NCBI RefSeq assembly: GCF_008831285.2
Contig: NW_022205050.1
Span: 1-27,564 of the forward strand
Direction: 5' to 3'
DNA: 27,564 bases
Source: Nymphaea colorata
Taxonomy: Eukaryota > Streptophyta > Magnoliopsida > Nymphaeales > Nymphaeaceae
Below, in pieces: positions 10,563-21,053 of this stretch. Each line of letters opens with the position of its first letter. Within the stretch, counting starts at the first letter, position 1. Under the pieces are notes generated by a model. It was not told where the DNA came from and did not search any database. It saw nothing but the letters and a program-made list of their open reading frames with translations. A program made the translations under genes and the position numbers.

Positions 10563-11316
10563 GAAATGAACACTTCGCACATAACCCGAACCGACGCTTC
10601 GTCCGAGGAGGCCATCGCAATAGGAACGGGAACTTCTTCTGGGAGGTTCGGTCGGAGCAGTAGAACCTGGCCCCGAGAGGATCCGGCTGAGCAACATAAA
10701 CCTGAGCATCAGGAGGGGGGAGCTGGTGAGCGTGGTGGGGCGGTACGGGAGCGGGAAGACGTCGCTGGTGAACGCGGTGCTGGGAGAGATGCGGGAGGGA
10801 GGGGGGTCTGCGGTGCGGCTGGGAGGCAGCCTGGCCTACGTCTCTCAGAAGCCGTGGATCGTCAGCGACACCCTCCGAAACAACGTCCTCTTCGGCGCTC
10901 CCTTCGACCCCGACCGCTACGCCGCCGCCCTGCACTTCGCCTCCCTCAAGGCCGACCTCGACTCGCTGAGTAGGGGCGACGCTACGCTCATCGGCGAGCG
11001 CGGGTGCACCCTCTCGGGCGGGCAGCGTGCGCGGGTGTCGTTGGCGCGCGCGCTGTACTCCGGCGCCGACGTCCTTCTCTTGGACGATATCCTGAGCGCA
11101 GTCGACGCCCACGTCGCCGCCTTCCTCTTCTTCGAAACCCTCAAAAAGCATTTGAGGGGAAGGACCGTCCTCCTCATCACCCACGCCCTCCACTTCGTCC
11201 AACACACCGACCGCATCCTTCCTCGACACCTCACCCTCGCCGCCCAGGGCACCTTCGAACAGCTCAAGCACCACCCCTTCTCGAACAGGTCACAGTGGCC
11301 GTCAAAACAGAGAAAA
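10563..11316 (+). repeat. Homogenised NBD1 block, copy 3
   Basis: Like the other NBD1 blocks but with single bases missing near 10621 and 10675, the disturbed LLMDS segment at 11220-11230, and C4 rather than C5 after HHP. Identity fades just after the GTCAAAACAGAGAAA text. Confidence 0.88.
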
Positions 11317-12318
11317 AAAGCAAAGCTACTGAAGTTGTCTCTATTAAAACCAGATAGTGTAATACGAGGGTGTAGATGAGGTCTAACTTGTCAATAAAGA
11401 ATAGGCAGTAAGCTTATTTTTGGCTCGTAGCGGTGGCCTGAAGTTTCTAAATAATCACTTCTGTTTCATTTTAATGACTGGAGTGTTTTACACTATCTTT
11501 GGATTTTGGCAAAACTAATGGGCATATTCTCCAATTACCAATAACCAAAATATATTTGGATTTATCTGCTAATGTTACCATTTTCACTACCAGCACTATC
11601 GTTCTCTTCGTCTATATCCTTCACTCGCCCATCCTCATCAACGTCTATAAGGACATGGTCAAAAAGATTCTCTTTGCCTCTTTAGCTTACTTCGATAATA
11701 CTCCATCGCCAAGATCATTCACAGGCTTTCTAATGACCTGGGCATGCTGGATAAAATAGTCCTGGCCCAGTACTTTGCCTTCAACGTTCATGCTGCCGTG
11801 GCGATTTGTTACGTATTAGCATCTTATATATTTACTTATATACCAAGCACTACCTTCTGCTCACCATCTTCATCCTCTTGTCGTTTCCTTGTTTATGAGT
11901 ATTGGAAATACTTCACAGCAGCAAAGGCCTATCGACACGCTGAGGACGAGCTCAAGATACCATTAACAGTTACTTCACCGAAATGGTGCAAGGACAGTAG
12001 ACCATTCGCGCCTTTGGAAGGGCGGCAGAAAAAGAAGCTAAGTTCAATCCTACAATGAACAATACACCCAAGTCAAAAGCATAGTGATGGCATTGATGTG
12101 CTGATCAACTTCCAATTATCGCTATATTCAACCCTATACATAATCCTTGTGCTTGCTACTATTTCTATGCAGAGGATTAGAGCAAATATAATGTACTTTA
12201 CTAGTGAATATGCTCAATATGGAGGAATATCTTCTAAGGCTCAACGAAAACATATGTAATTCCTGGTAAAGCTAAGTGCCTTACCAAGTGTGAATAGCTG
12301 GCCAACATCCCAACCGAA

Positions 12319-13149
12319 GACGGGTACAGGTCCCTCCTCAGCGAGTGGGGGGACGACAACGAAGAGGAGATAGCGGAGAGGGTGAGCTCGCTGCGGTGTC
12401 TGAGCCCCGTCACGCGGGGAGAAATCGAGTTCAGGGAGGTGCGGCTGAGCTACAGGAGGGAGATGGGGGACGTGCTGAAGGGAGTGAGCTTCAGGGTGAG
12501 GGCGGGGGAGAAGGTCGGCGTGGTGGGGCGGACGGGCAGCGGCAAGTCCACGCTCTTCCTCGCCCTCCTCCGTATCATATAACCCTACGCAGGCAGCGTC
12601 CTCATCGACGGAGTCGACGCGCGTCGCCTCAGCCTCGCCGCCCTCCGCGCCAGCGTCAACTTCATCCTCCAGGAACACTTCCTCTTCGCGGGCACCGTCC
12701 GCAGCGTACCTATGTGATTAGCCAGAACGTGGACCCGTCGGAGGAGCACAGCGAGGCGGAGGTGGAGGAGGCGCTGCGGCTGTGCGGAGTGTGGGAGGGA
12801 CTGCGGGAGGGAGTGCGGACGGCGGTGGCGGAGGGAGGGGAGAACCTGAGCGTGGGGGAGCGGCAGCTGGTGAACATCGCGCGGGCGCTGCTGAGCAGGC
12901 GGAAGGTGGTGCTGATCGACGAGGCGACGGCGAGCATCGACCCCCTCACCGACGCGAAGGTGCAGGCAGTGCTCTCCGCCCACTTCAGCCACTGCACCGT
13001 CCTCACCATCGCCCACCGCCTCGACACCCTCCGCAACTCCCACCGCCTCCTCGTCCTCGACCGCGGAGCAGTCGCAGAGTTCGACACCCCCCAAACCTCC
13101 TCAGCAACCCCCACTCCCTCTACTCCCAACTATGCGCGGAAACCAAGGG
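12319..13149 (+). repeat. Homogenised NBD2 block, copy 3
   Basis: Same as copy 2 at the variant sites (TGTCTG, GTGCGG, GGAGCAGTCGCA). Identity ends about 13 bp before the stop codon, earlier than in every other copy. Confidence 0.9.
12706..12725 (+). other. 20-nt intron 3 of ABC copy 3
   Basis: Identical to intron 3 of the other five copies, although this gene copy is broken elsewhere. Confidence 0.92.
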
Positions 13150-13162
13150 TGAGTCGAACTGA

Positions 13163-13312
13163 TTATGGTTTTTGTATGAAATTTAATCATATGATACATA
13201 AGATGAATGTAAAAAAGAAAACATTATAATCCTTGTTTATATATTATGAAATACTCTCACTTTCCTCTTCTCAAATTATTAATTTAGAGGGTTTACTATC
13301 ATATTATAATTT
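13163..13312. other. AT-rich spacer between ABC copies 3 and 4
   Basis: 150 bp without coding signal. Confidence 0.6.
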
Positions 13313-13345
13313 ATGTTTTTCCTGCGTATAGCTGATAAGGTCGAC

Positions 13346-13365
13346 GTACTTTAAATGCCACTTAG
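13346..13365 (+). other. 20-nt intron 1 of ABC copy 4
   Basis: GTACTTTAAATGCCACTTAG, phase 0 after codon 11. Confidence 0.85.
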
Positions 13366-13509
13366 TTGTTCAACAGACCAAACAGCTCGACGTTGAAGAG
13401 CCTATCTGGACGAAAACCCAATGCGGACTAGCTTTGGAGAAAAAATTGGAGAAACAATTTAAGCTAGAGCTAGGATCCGCTGCTTGATCCCTGGATGCGA
13501 CTTTCTAGG

Positions 13510-13529
13510 GTAAAGCTGAGATAAAGTAG
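13510..13529 (+). other. 20-nt intron 2 of ABC copy 4
   Basis: GTAAAGCTGAGATAAAGTAG, phase 1, at the same place as in the other copies. Confidence 0.82.
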
Positions 13530-14402
13530 GCTAGAACGTTGGGCCACCGTACTGCACTTCTCTACTTCCAACTCACCATGCTCATTGCGCTCCTTTCTTA
13601 TTATATCTTCGTAAATATCGTCTACAAGACCTACAACACACAAACAAACATCTTGATTGTCATCAGCATCATAGTCATAAAGTTCGTAAACCATTCCTGC
13701 GAATCCATTCGGAAAACAAACTCAGGAGAATTGGGATGAAGATGCAAAATATACTTTCGAAAGCTGTCTTCCAAGACTTCAAAGTATCCCTGCTGTCCAA
13801 TCACGACGTGACTAGCAGCGAACTGCTGAAGATCATGCAGGTAGATTTGAGAGATATCCAAATACCCTAAACAAAATCATAATGCTCTCAACATATACTG
13901 CCTCGTATTCAACATGGCAATCATCGTATTTCTGTTCGGGTGGGCAGGAGTGGTCGGCATCGTAGTCTTAATCCTTATAGTGTCGGCTAGAGCTTGCTTT
14001 AAAAACACCATGAACAAATATGAATAATAACTAAGCGCATAAACAAGTAAGAGAGTGCAGAAGACAGTGGACATCTTCAACATAATTAAGTTCATCAAAG
14101 TGGCTGCACTAGAAATCCCTATTTTAAGAAGTTGGTGAAGCTTCGCGAGGATGAATTGTAAATCCTCCACAGAAGAACAAGTTTGAAATAATTCCCCTGT
14201 TTGCAGCTGCATGCTCAATGCGTTTGGTGATTTTGGCAACATGCTGGATGCTAATCATCACCGGAGAGCCATATAACGCTGCTATTATTTTCACTCTTAA
14301 CTTGATCTAACAATACTAATTTCGTTCATCTCATAATAGCTTCTCAACCATAAAGGAAGTAAAACTATCTCTTAAAGCTATCGATCGCTTCCTCAAACAG
14401 AG

Positions 14403-15185
14403 GAAATGAACACTTCGCACATCACCCGAACGGACGCTTCCTGCGAGGAGGCCATCGTAATTAGAATGGGAACTTCTTCTGGGAGGTTCGGTCGGAGCAG
14501 TAGAACCTGGCCCCCGAGAGGATCCGGCTGAGCAACATAAACCTGAGCATCAGGAGGGGGGAGCTGGTGAGCGTGGTGGGGCGGTACGGGAGCGGGAAGA
14601 CGTCGCTGGTGAACGCGGTGCTGGGAGAGATGCGGGAGGGAGGGGGGTCTGCGGTGCGGCTGGGAGGCAGCCTGGCCTACGTCTCTCAGAAGCCGTGGAT
14701 CGTCAGCGACACCCTCCGAAACAACGTCCTCTTCGGCGCTCCCTTCGACCCCGACCGCTACGCCGCCGCCCTGCACTTCGCCTCCCTCAAGGCCGACCTC
14801 GACTCGCTGAGTAGGGGCGACGCTACGTCATCGGCGAGCGCGGGTGCACCCTCTCGGGCGGGCAGCGTGCGCGGGTGTCGTTGGCGCGCGCGCTGTACTC
14901 CGGCGCCGACGTCCTTCTCTTGGACGATATCCTGAGCGCAGTCGACGCCCACGTCGCCGCCTTCCTCTTCTTCGAAACCCTCAAAAAGCATTTAAGGGGA
15001 AGGACCGTCCTCCTCATCACCCACGCCCTCCACTTCGTCCAACACACCGACCGCATCCTCTCCTCGACCCTCACCCTCGCCGCCCAGGGCACCTTCGAAC
15101 AGCTCAAGCACCACCCCTTCTCGAACAGGTCACAGTGGCCGTCAAAACAGAGAAACCAGCCAAGAAAACAGATCCAATTTCGGCT
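14403..15185 (+). repeat. Homogenised NBD1 block, copy 4
   Basis: Extends past NBD1 into the linker (gatccaatttcggct), which it shares with copy 5. Carries TTTAAGGGG with CCAACAC, one of the combinations used in the four-gamete argument. Confidence 0.9.
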
Positions 15186-16167
15186 TAAATCTAAGCAGTG
15201 AAATATGATGTTGAGGGTGATGTGTAGCTTGGACCAGACCAGTAAGCCATAGATATCTTCTTCGAGCGTAGTGGTGGCTGAAGTTTCAAATAATAACGTT
15301 TCTTTTCATTCTACTGACTGCAGCATCTTATTTGGTCATAGGTTTTGGCTGAACAAATGGGTAAACGCTCCTGACTATCAATAAGCTAAGTACATTTGGA
15401 TGTATCTGCTGTTCGTGGTAGTTTTGTGTGCAGCCACTATCATTCTTTTCATTTATGTCTTCACTCACCCATTCTTATTAACGTCTACAAGGACATGGTC
15501 AAAAGGACTCTTTTTGCATCCTTAAGCTATTTCGACAATACTCCTATTGCCAAAATCGTTCACAGGCTTTCTAATGACCTTGGCATGCTCGATAAAATCG
15601 TTCTGGTCCAATACTTTGGCTTCGGCTCTCACGTTTCGGTAGCTATTTGTTACGTCTTATCCATTTTTGGTATTTACTTCTTGACGCAACACTATATTTT
15701 GCTCGCCATTTTCATCTTGGTTTTCACGTACACTTTATACGTGTACTGGAAGTATATAAAAGCTGTCAAAGCCTTTCGGCATGCCGAAGATGAGCTCAAG
15801 ATACCGATTAACAGTTACTTTACCGAAATGGTGCAGGGCCAGTAGACGATTCGAGCGTTCGGAAGGACAGCGGAAAGGGAATAGAAATTCCAGAAGTATA
15901 ATGAGAGCACAGTCTTATCAAGAGCATCGTCGATGGGATTGATGTGCTGATAAACTTCCATCTTTCTACTTTGCCAACTCTGTACATAGTCCTTATCCTG
16001 TGCTACTACTTCTACGTGTATGAATTTAATCAATATGACGTGTTCTTGCTCGTTAATGTGCTAGCATGGAAGAGTATCTTCAGAGAGTAAGCGAATACAT
16101 CATGTAATTCTTGGTGAAGCTGAAGTGTCTTTCCAAATGCTAGGAATTAGCAAATATCCCAACATAG

Positions 16168-17012
16168 GACGGATACAGGTCCCTCCTGAGCGAGTGGGGG
16201 ACGACAACGAAGAGGAGATAGCGGAGAGGGTGAGCTCGCTGCGGTGTCTGAGCCCCGTCACGCGGGGAGAAATCGAGTTCAGGGAGGTGAGGCTGAGCTA
16301 CAGGAGGGAGATGGGGGACGTGCTGAAGGGAGTGAGCTTCAGGGTGAGGGCGGGGGAGAAGGTCGGCGTGGTGGGGCGGACGGGCAGCGGCAAGTCCACG
16401 CTCTTCCTCGCCCTCCTCCGTATCATATAACCCTACGCAGGCAGCGTCCTCATCGACGGAGTCGACGCGCGTCGCCTCAGCCTCGCCGCCCTCCGCGCCA
16501 GCGTCAACTTCATCCTCCAGGAACACTTCCTCTTCGCGGGCACCGTCCGCAGCGTACCTATGTGATTAGCCAGAACGTGGACCCGTCGGAGGAGCACAGC
16601 GAGGCGGAGGTGGAGGAGGCGCTGCGGCTGTGCGGAGTGTGGGAGGGACTGCGGGAGGGAGTGCGGACGGCGGTGGCGGAGGGAGGGGAGAACCTGAGCG
16701 TGGGGAGCGGCAGCTGGTGAACATCGCGCGGGCGCTGCTGAGCAGGCGGAAGGTGGTGCTGATCGACGAGGCGACGGCGAGCATCGACCCCCTCACCGAC
16801 GCGAAGGTGCAGGCAGTGCTCTCCGCCCACTTCAGCCACTGCACCGTCCTCACCATCGCCCACCGCCTCGACACCCTCCGCAACTCCCACCGCCTCCTCG
16901 TCCTCGACCGCGGCGCAGTCGCCGAGTTCGACACCCCCACAACCTCCTCAGCAACCCCCACTCCCTCTACTCCCAACTATGCGCGGAAACCAAGGGAGAA
17001 AAAATAGAATGA
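16168..17012 (+). repeat. Homogenised NBD2 block, copy 4
   Basis: Mosaic: TGTCTG as in copies 2 and 3, GTGAGG as in copy 6, and GGCGCAGTCGCC as in copies 1, 5 and 6. Confidence 0.92.
16554..16573 (+). other. 20-nt intron 3 of ABC copy 4
   Basis: Identical to intron 3 of the other copies. Confidence 0.92.
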
Positions 17013-17168
17013 TGTATGGATACATATTCATTATAATTTCCCCATCTTTTGGCAAGTTTTGCGAGAAAATGGTATTATCAATCCTTCATGGCATTTTATC
17101 ATAAATTTTATCTTTTTTCCCTCTTAATTATTTATTTTTCACTTATTAACCATACAATTTTCTAGGCA
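17013..17168. other. AT-rich spacer between ABC copies 4 and 5
   Basis: 156 bp, no coding signal. Confidence 0.6.
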
Positions 17169-20100
17169 ATGTTTCACCTTCACATCGTAGATAAGGTTGA
17201 TGTAACTTTAGCGACACATAGAAGTTTAACAATGCTCGTTAGCTACATTACTAAGACTCCTACGAGTAAGTGGATAACTCTGTTGCTGGCTAGTTGTGGA
17301 GAAAAAGTTATATAAAAACCAATAGTGAAAGTGAGGACTGTCTGCTGGAATCCTTGGAAGCAGCTTTCTAGAGTACATATCTGAGATAAATTAGGCCAAA
17401 GTCGTTGTGCCAAGATTATTCATTTCCTTTACTTTCAGTTCACAATGCTGGTTGCCCTTCTCTCCTACTATATCTTTGTAAACATGATCGAAGGCAACTA
17501 CAATACTCCATCAAACGTTGCAATTGTCACGATGTCATCATCATAAAGCTTGGAAAACCTTTTCTGCGAGTCTATGCCGAAGCCAAACTCAAAGGGATTG
17601 GGACGCGGATGCAAAATATGCTTTCGAATGCAGTGCTCGCAAAGACGTTCAAAGTATCATTGCTTTCCAATCACGATGTGGCTAGCAGTTAACTGCTGAA
17701 GATCATGCATGTGGATATGGAAAGGATTTCAAATACCCCTAAACAAAATCATATATTCAGTCTAGTATCTACTGCCTCGTATTCAATATGGGAATCATCG
17801 TATTTCTGTTTGGGTGGGCAGGAGTAGTCGGCATTGTAGTCTTGGTTCTCACATTGTCTGCCAGAATGTGTTTCAACTCCACTATGAATTCATATGAATA
17901 ACAATTTCTACCTAAACTGGAAAAAGAGTGCAAAAAACAGTTGACATCTTCAACATCATAAAGTTCATCAAAGTGGCAGCACTAGAAATACCCTATTTTA
18001 AGAAACTGGTAAAGCTGCGGGAGAGTGAATTGGATGTATTACACAGTAAGAATAGATTTGAGATCATACCTGTCTTTACAGGAACATGCTCAATGCGACT
18101 GGTCGTGCTGTCGACTTGCTGGGTATTGATCCTCACAGGAAACCCTTTAATGCGGCTATCATCTTCACGCTAAGCTTCATCTTAGCGAACATGAATTTCG
18201 TCATATAATTGAAGGTTAATATCATTAAATAAGCCAAAATATCTCTCAAAGCCATCGATAAGTTCCTAAGGTCAGAGGAAATGAACACTTCGCACATAAC
18301 CCGAACCGACGCTTCCTGCGAGGAGGCCATCGTAATTAAGAATGGGAACTTCTTCTGGGAGGTTCGGTCGGAGCGATAGAGCCTGGCCCCCGAGAGGATC
18401 CGCCTTCAGAATATAAACCTGAGCATCAGGAGGGGGGAGCTGGTGAGCGTGGTGGGGCGGTACGGGAGCGGGAAGACGTCGCTGGTGAACGCGGTGCTGG
18501 GAGAGATGCGGGAGGGAGGGGGGTCTGCGGTGCGGCTGGGAGGCAGCCTGGCCTACGTCTCTCAGAAGCCGTGGATCGTCAGCGACACCCTCCGAAACAA
18601 CGTCCTCTTCGGCGCTCCCTTCGACCCCGACCGCTACGCCGCCGCCCTGCACTTCGCCTCCCTCAAGGCCGACCTCGACTCGCTGAGTAGGGGCGACGCT
18701 ACGCTCATCGGCGAGCGCGGGTGCACCCTCTCGGGCGGGCAGCGTGCGCGGGTGTCGTTGGCGCGCGCGCTGTACTCCGGCGCCGACGTCCTTCTCTTGG
18801 ACGATATCCTGAGCGCAGTCGACGCCCACGTCGCCGCCTTCCTCTTCTTCGAAACCCTCAAAAAGCATTTGAGGGGAAGGACCGTCCTCCTCATCACCCA
18901 CGCCCTCCACTTCGTCCAGCACACCGACCGCATCCTCCTCATGGACTCCCTCACCCTCGCCGCCCAGGGCACCTTCGAGCAACTCAAGCACCACCCCCTT
19001 CTCGAACAGGTCACAGTGGCCATCAAGACAGAGAAACCAGCCAAAAAACAGATCCAATTTCGGCTGAAAATCTGATTGTCACATCGGAAGCAGAGGCTGG
19101 AGTGTAGCTTGCATTAGATCAGTAAGCAATCGATATCTTCTTCGAGCGTAGTGGTGGGCTAAAGTTTCAAGCCATAACAATAGTTTTTATCATTTTGACT
19201 TCAGCTTCATACTTGATACTTGGCTTTTGGATGAACAAATGGGCGAACGCTCCAGATTATCAATAGACAAACTACGTCTGGACTTACTGCTGTTTGTGAT
19301 GCTAATGTGTGTGGTCATTGTAATTCTTTTCATTTATGTCCTTCACTCGCCCATCCTCATCAACGTGTATAAGGACATGGTAAAAAGGACTCTTTTTGCA
19401 TCATTAGGATATTTGACAATACGCCTACTGCCAAGATCATTCACAGGCTTTCTAGTGATTTAGGCCTGCTTGACAAGATAGTGCTCGTGCAATACTTTCT
19501 TTGCTTCATATACAGCCATAGCTAGTTGTTATATTTTTTCCATTTTGGTCATCTACTTTTTAACTAAGCACTACATTTTGCTGATCATCTTCATCTTCTT
19601 CCTCGCTTTCATTCTTTATGAGTATTGGAATATTTAGAGCTGCCAAGGCCTATCGTCACGTTGAGGATGAGCTCAAGATACCGATCAACAGTTACTTTAC
19701 CGAAATGGTGCAAGGACAGTAGATCATTCGTGCCTTTGGAAGGACAATCTAGAAGTAAGCCAAGTTTGAATCCTACAATCAACAATACGCTCAAGTCAGG
19801 AGCATCGTCAATGGCATTGATGTCCTTATAAATTTTCAGCTCTCTTTCTTGCCAACGCTGTACTTAGTCCTTATACTGTGTTATTACTTTCTGTTCAAAC
19901 ATTTAATCAATATGATGTATTTTTGCTTGTCAATATACTAGGCACTGAGGAGTATCTTTAAGGGCCAGTTAATACATAATGCAATTCTTGGTAAAACTAA
20001 ATGTCTTACAAAGTGTGAATATTGGTCAATAATAGAACGAAGACGGTTACAGGTCCCTCCTCAGCGATGGGGGACGACAACGAAGAGGAGATAGCGGAGA

Positions 20101-20887
20101 GGGTGAGCTCGCTGCGGTCGATGAGCCCCGTCACGCGGGGAGAAATCGAGTTCAGGGAGGTGCGGCTGAGCTACAGGAGGGAGATGGGGGACGTGCTGAA
20201 GGGAGTGAGCTTCAGGGTGAGGGCGGGGGAGAAGGTCGGCGTGGTGGGGCGGACGGGCAGCGGCAAGTCCACGCTCTTCCTCGCCCTCCTCCGTATCATA
20301 TAACCCTACGCAGGCAGCGTCCTCATCGACGGAGTCGACGCGCGTCGCCTCAGCCTCGCCGCCCTCCGCGCCAGCGTCAACTTCATCCTCCAGGAACACT
20401 TCCTCTTCGCGGGCACCGTCCGCAGCGTACCTATGTGATTAGCCAGAACGTGGACCCGTCGGAGGAGCACAGCGAGGCGGAGGTGGAGGAGGCGCTGCGG
20501 CTGTGCGGAGTGTGGGAGGGACTGCGGGAGGGAGTGCGGACGGCGGTGGCGGAGGGAGGGGAGAACCTGAGCGTGGGGGAGCGGCAGCTGGTGAACATCG
20601 CGCGGGCGCTGCTGAGCAGGCGGAAGGTGGTGCTGATCGACGAGGCGACGGCGAGCATCGACCCCCTCACCGACGCGAAGGTGCAGGCAGTGCTCTCCGC
20701 CCACTTCAGCCACTGCACCGTCCTCACCATCGCCCACCGCCTCGACACCCTCCGCAACTCCCACCGCCTCCTCGTCCTCGACCGCGGCGCAGTCGCCGAG
20801 TTCGACACCCCCGACAACCTCCTCAGCAACCCCCACTCCCTCTACTCCCAACTATGCGCAGAAACCAAGGGAGAAAAAATAGAATGA
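17169..20887 (+). CDS. ABCC/MRP-type ABC exporter, array copy 5, frame-disrupted
   Basis: ATG 17169 (MFHLHIVDKVD), TGA 20885-20887 after GEKIE. Exon 2 is open and ends ...SEDCLLESLEAAF[E]. TMD1 has [20 protein letters not shown], then [E]LLKIMHVDMERI with TAA at a position that is GAA in copies 2-4. Apparent 1-nt losses occur near 17532, 17729, 17912 and 18143 in TMD1, at 19043-19048 (A6 where the frame needs A7) after NBD1, near 19412 and others in TMD2, and near 20066 (GCGATGG for GCGAGTGG) at the start of the NBD2 block. The NBD1 core is open. The linker [28 protein letters not shown] is clearest here and in copy 6. Same class and presumed function as the other copies. Confidence 0.8.
17202..17221 (+). 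other. 20-nt intron 1 of ABC copy 5
   Basis: GTAACTTTAGCGACACATAG, phase 0 after codon 11. Confidence 0.85.
17373..17394 (+). other. 22-nt intron 2 of ABC copy 5
   Basis: Begins GTACATATCTGAG and ends AAATTAG; phase 1. The only intron here clearly longer than 20 nt, with two extra bases relative to copy 4 at the same site. Confidence 0.72.
18278..19065 (+). repeat. Homogenised NBD1 block, copy 5
   Basis: Open through the NBD. Carries TTTGAGGGG with CCAGCAC. Upstream text (tcgataagttcctaaggt) is also shared with copy 3, so homology starts a little earlier between these two. Confidence 0.9.
20042..20887 (+). repeat. Homogenised NBD2 block, copy 5
   Basis: TCGATG with GTGCGG, plus CCCCCGACAACC near the end, shared only with copy 6. 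Confidence 0.92.
20427..20446 (+). other. 20-nt intron 3 of ABC copy 5
   Basis: Identical to intron 3 of the other copies. Confidence 0.93.
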
Positions 20888-21053
20888 TTTATGTTCAATT
20901 CTCTATGAATAACTTTTTTGATATTTCTTAATTTCCATTTTCACTTAATTAAACAATAGCAAAAATCTTTTTAATTTATTTTTTTGAAAGTTTTTAATTT
21001 TCTCTCCGAGTTTATTATTTACATAAATTAATTACTTTCAGTTTATATAAATT
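20888..21053. other. AT-rich spacer between ABC copies 5 and 6
   Basis: 166 bp, long T and A runs, no coding signal. It is the only room for a promoter of the intact copy 6. Confidence 0.6.

Larger units (their letters stand above)
9460..13162 (+). pseudogene. ABCC/MRP-type ABC exporter, array copy 3, heavily frame-broken
   Basis: ATG 9460 (MLYFLLKTKVD), TGA 13160-13162 after ETKGESN. The C-terminus differs from the GEKIE end of copies 1, 2, 5 and 6. The 5' part of TMD1 is well kept ([33 protein letters not shown]), but from about 10100 there are many losses: a base in GAGVVGIV near 10110, several between 10170 and 10240, two bases near 10260, and others in TMD2. At 11220-11230 the codons for LLMDS are rearranged to PRH. 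One base is missing near 13093 in NBD2. Lesions exceed simple homopolymer shortening, so decay is more likely here, yet both NBD blocks remain almost identical to the other copies. Confidence 0.75.
13313..17012 (+). pseudogene. ABCC/MRP-type ABC exporter, array copy 4, heavily frame-broken
   Basis: ATG 13313 ([11 protein letters not shown]) and TGA 17010-17012. Exon 2 is already out of register (shifts near 13385 and 13410). Further single-base losses lie throughout TMD1 (around 13690, 13770, 13845, 14170, 14310). The NBDs are hit too: a C lost at about 14827, a disturbed LLMDS segment at 15058-15070, a G4 run where others have G5 (16702-16705), and a C5 run where others have C6 (16934-16938). 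TMD2 from 15470 to 15900 reads open ([26 protein letters not shown]). It is the copy with most lesions inside conserved blocks. Product identity is clear from NBDs and membrane motifs; expression of a full protein looks unlikely unless the lesions are base-calling errors. Confidence 0.75.
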
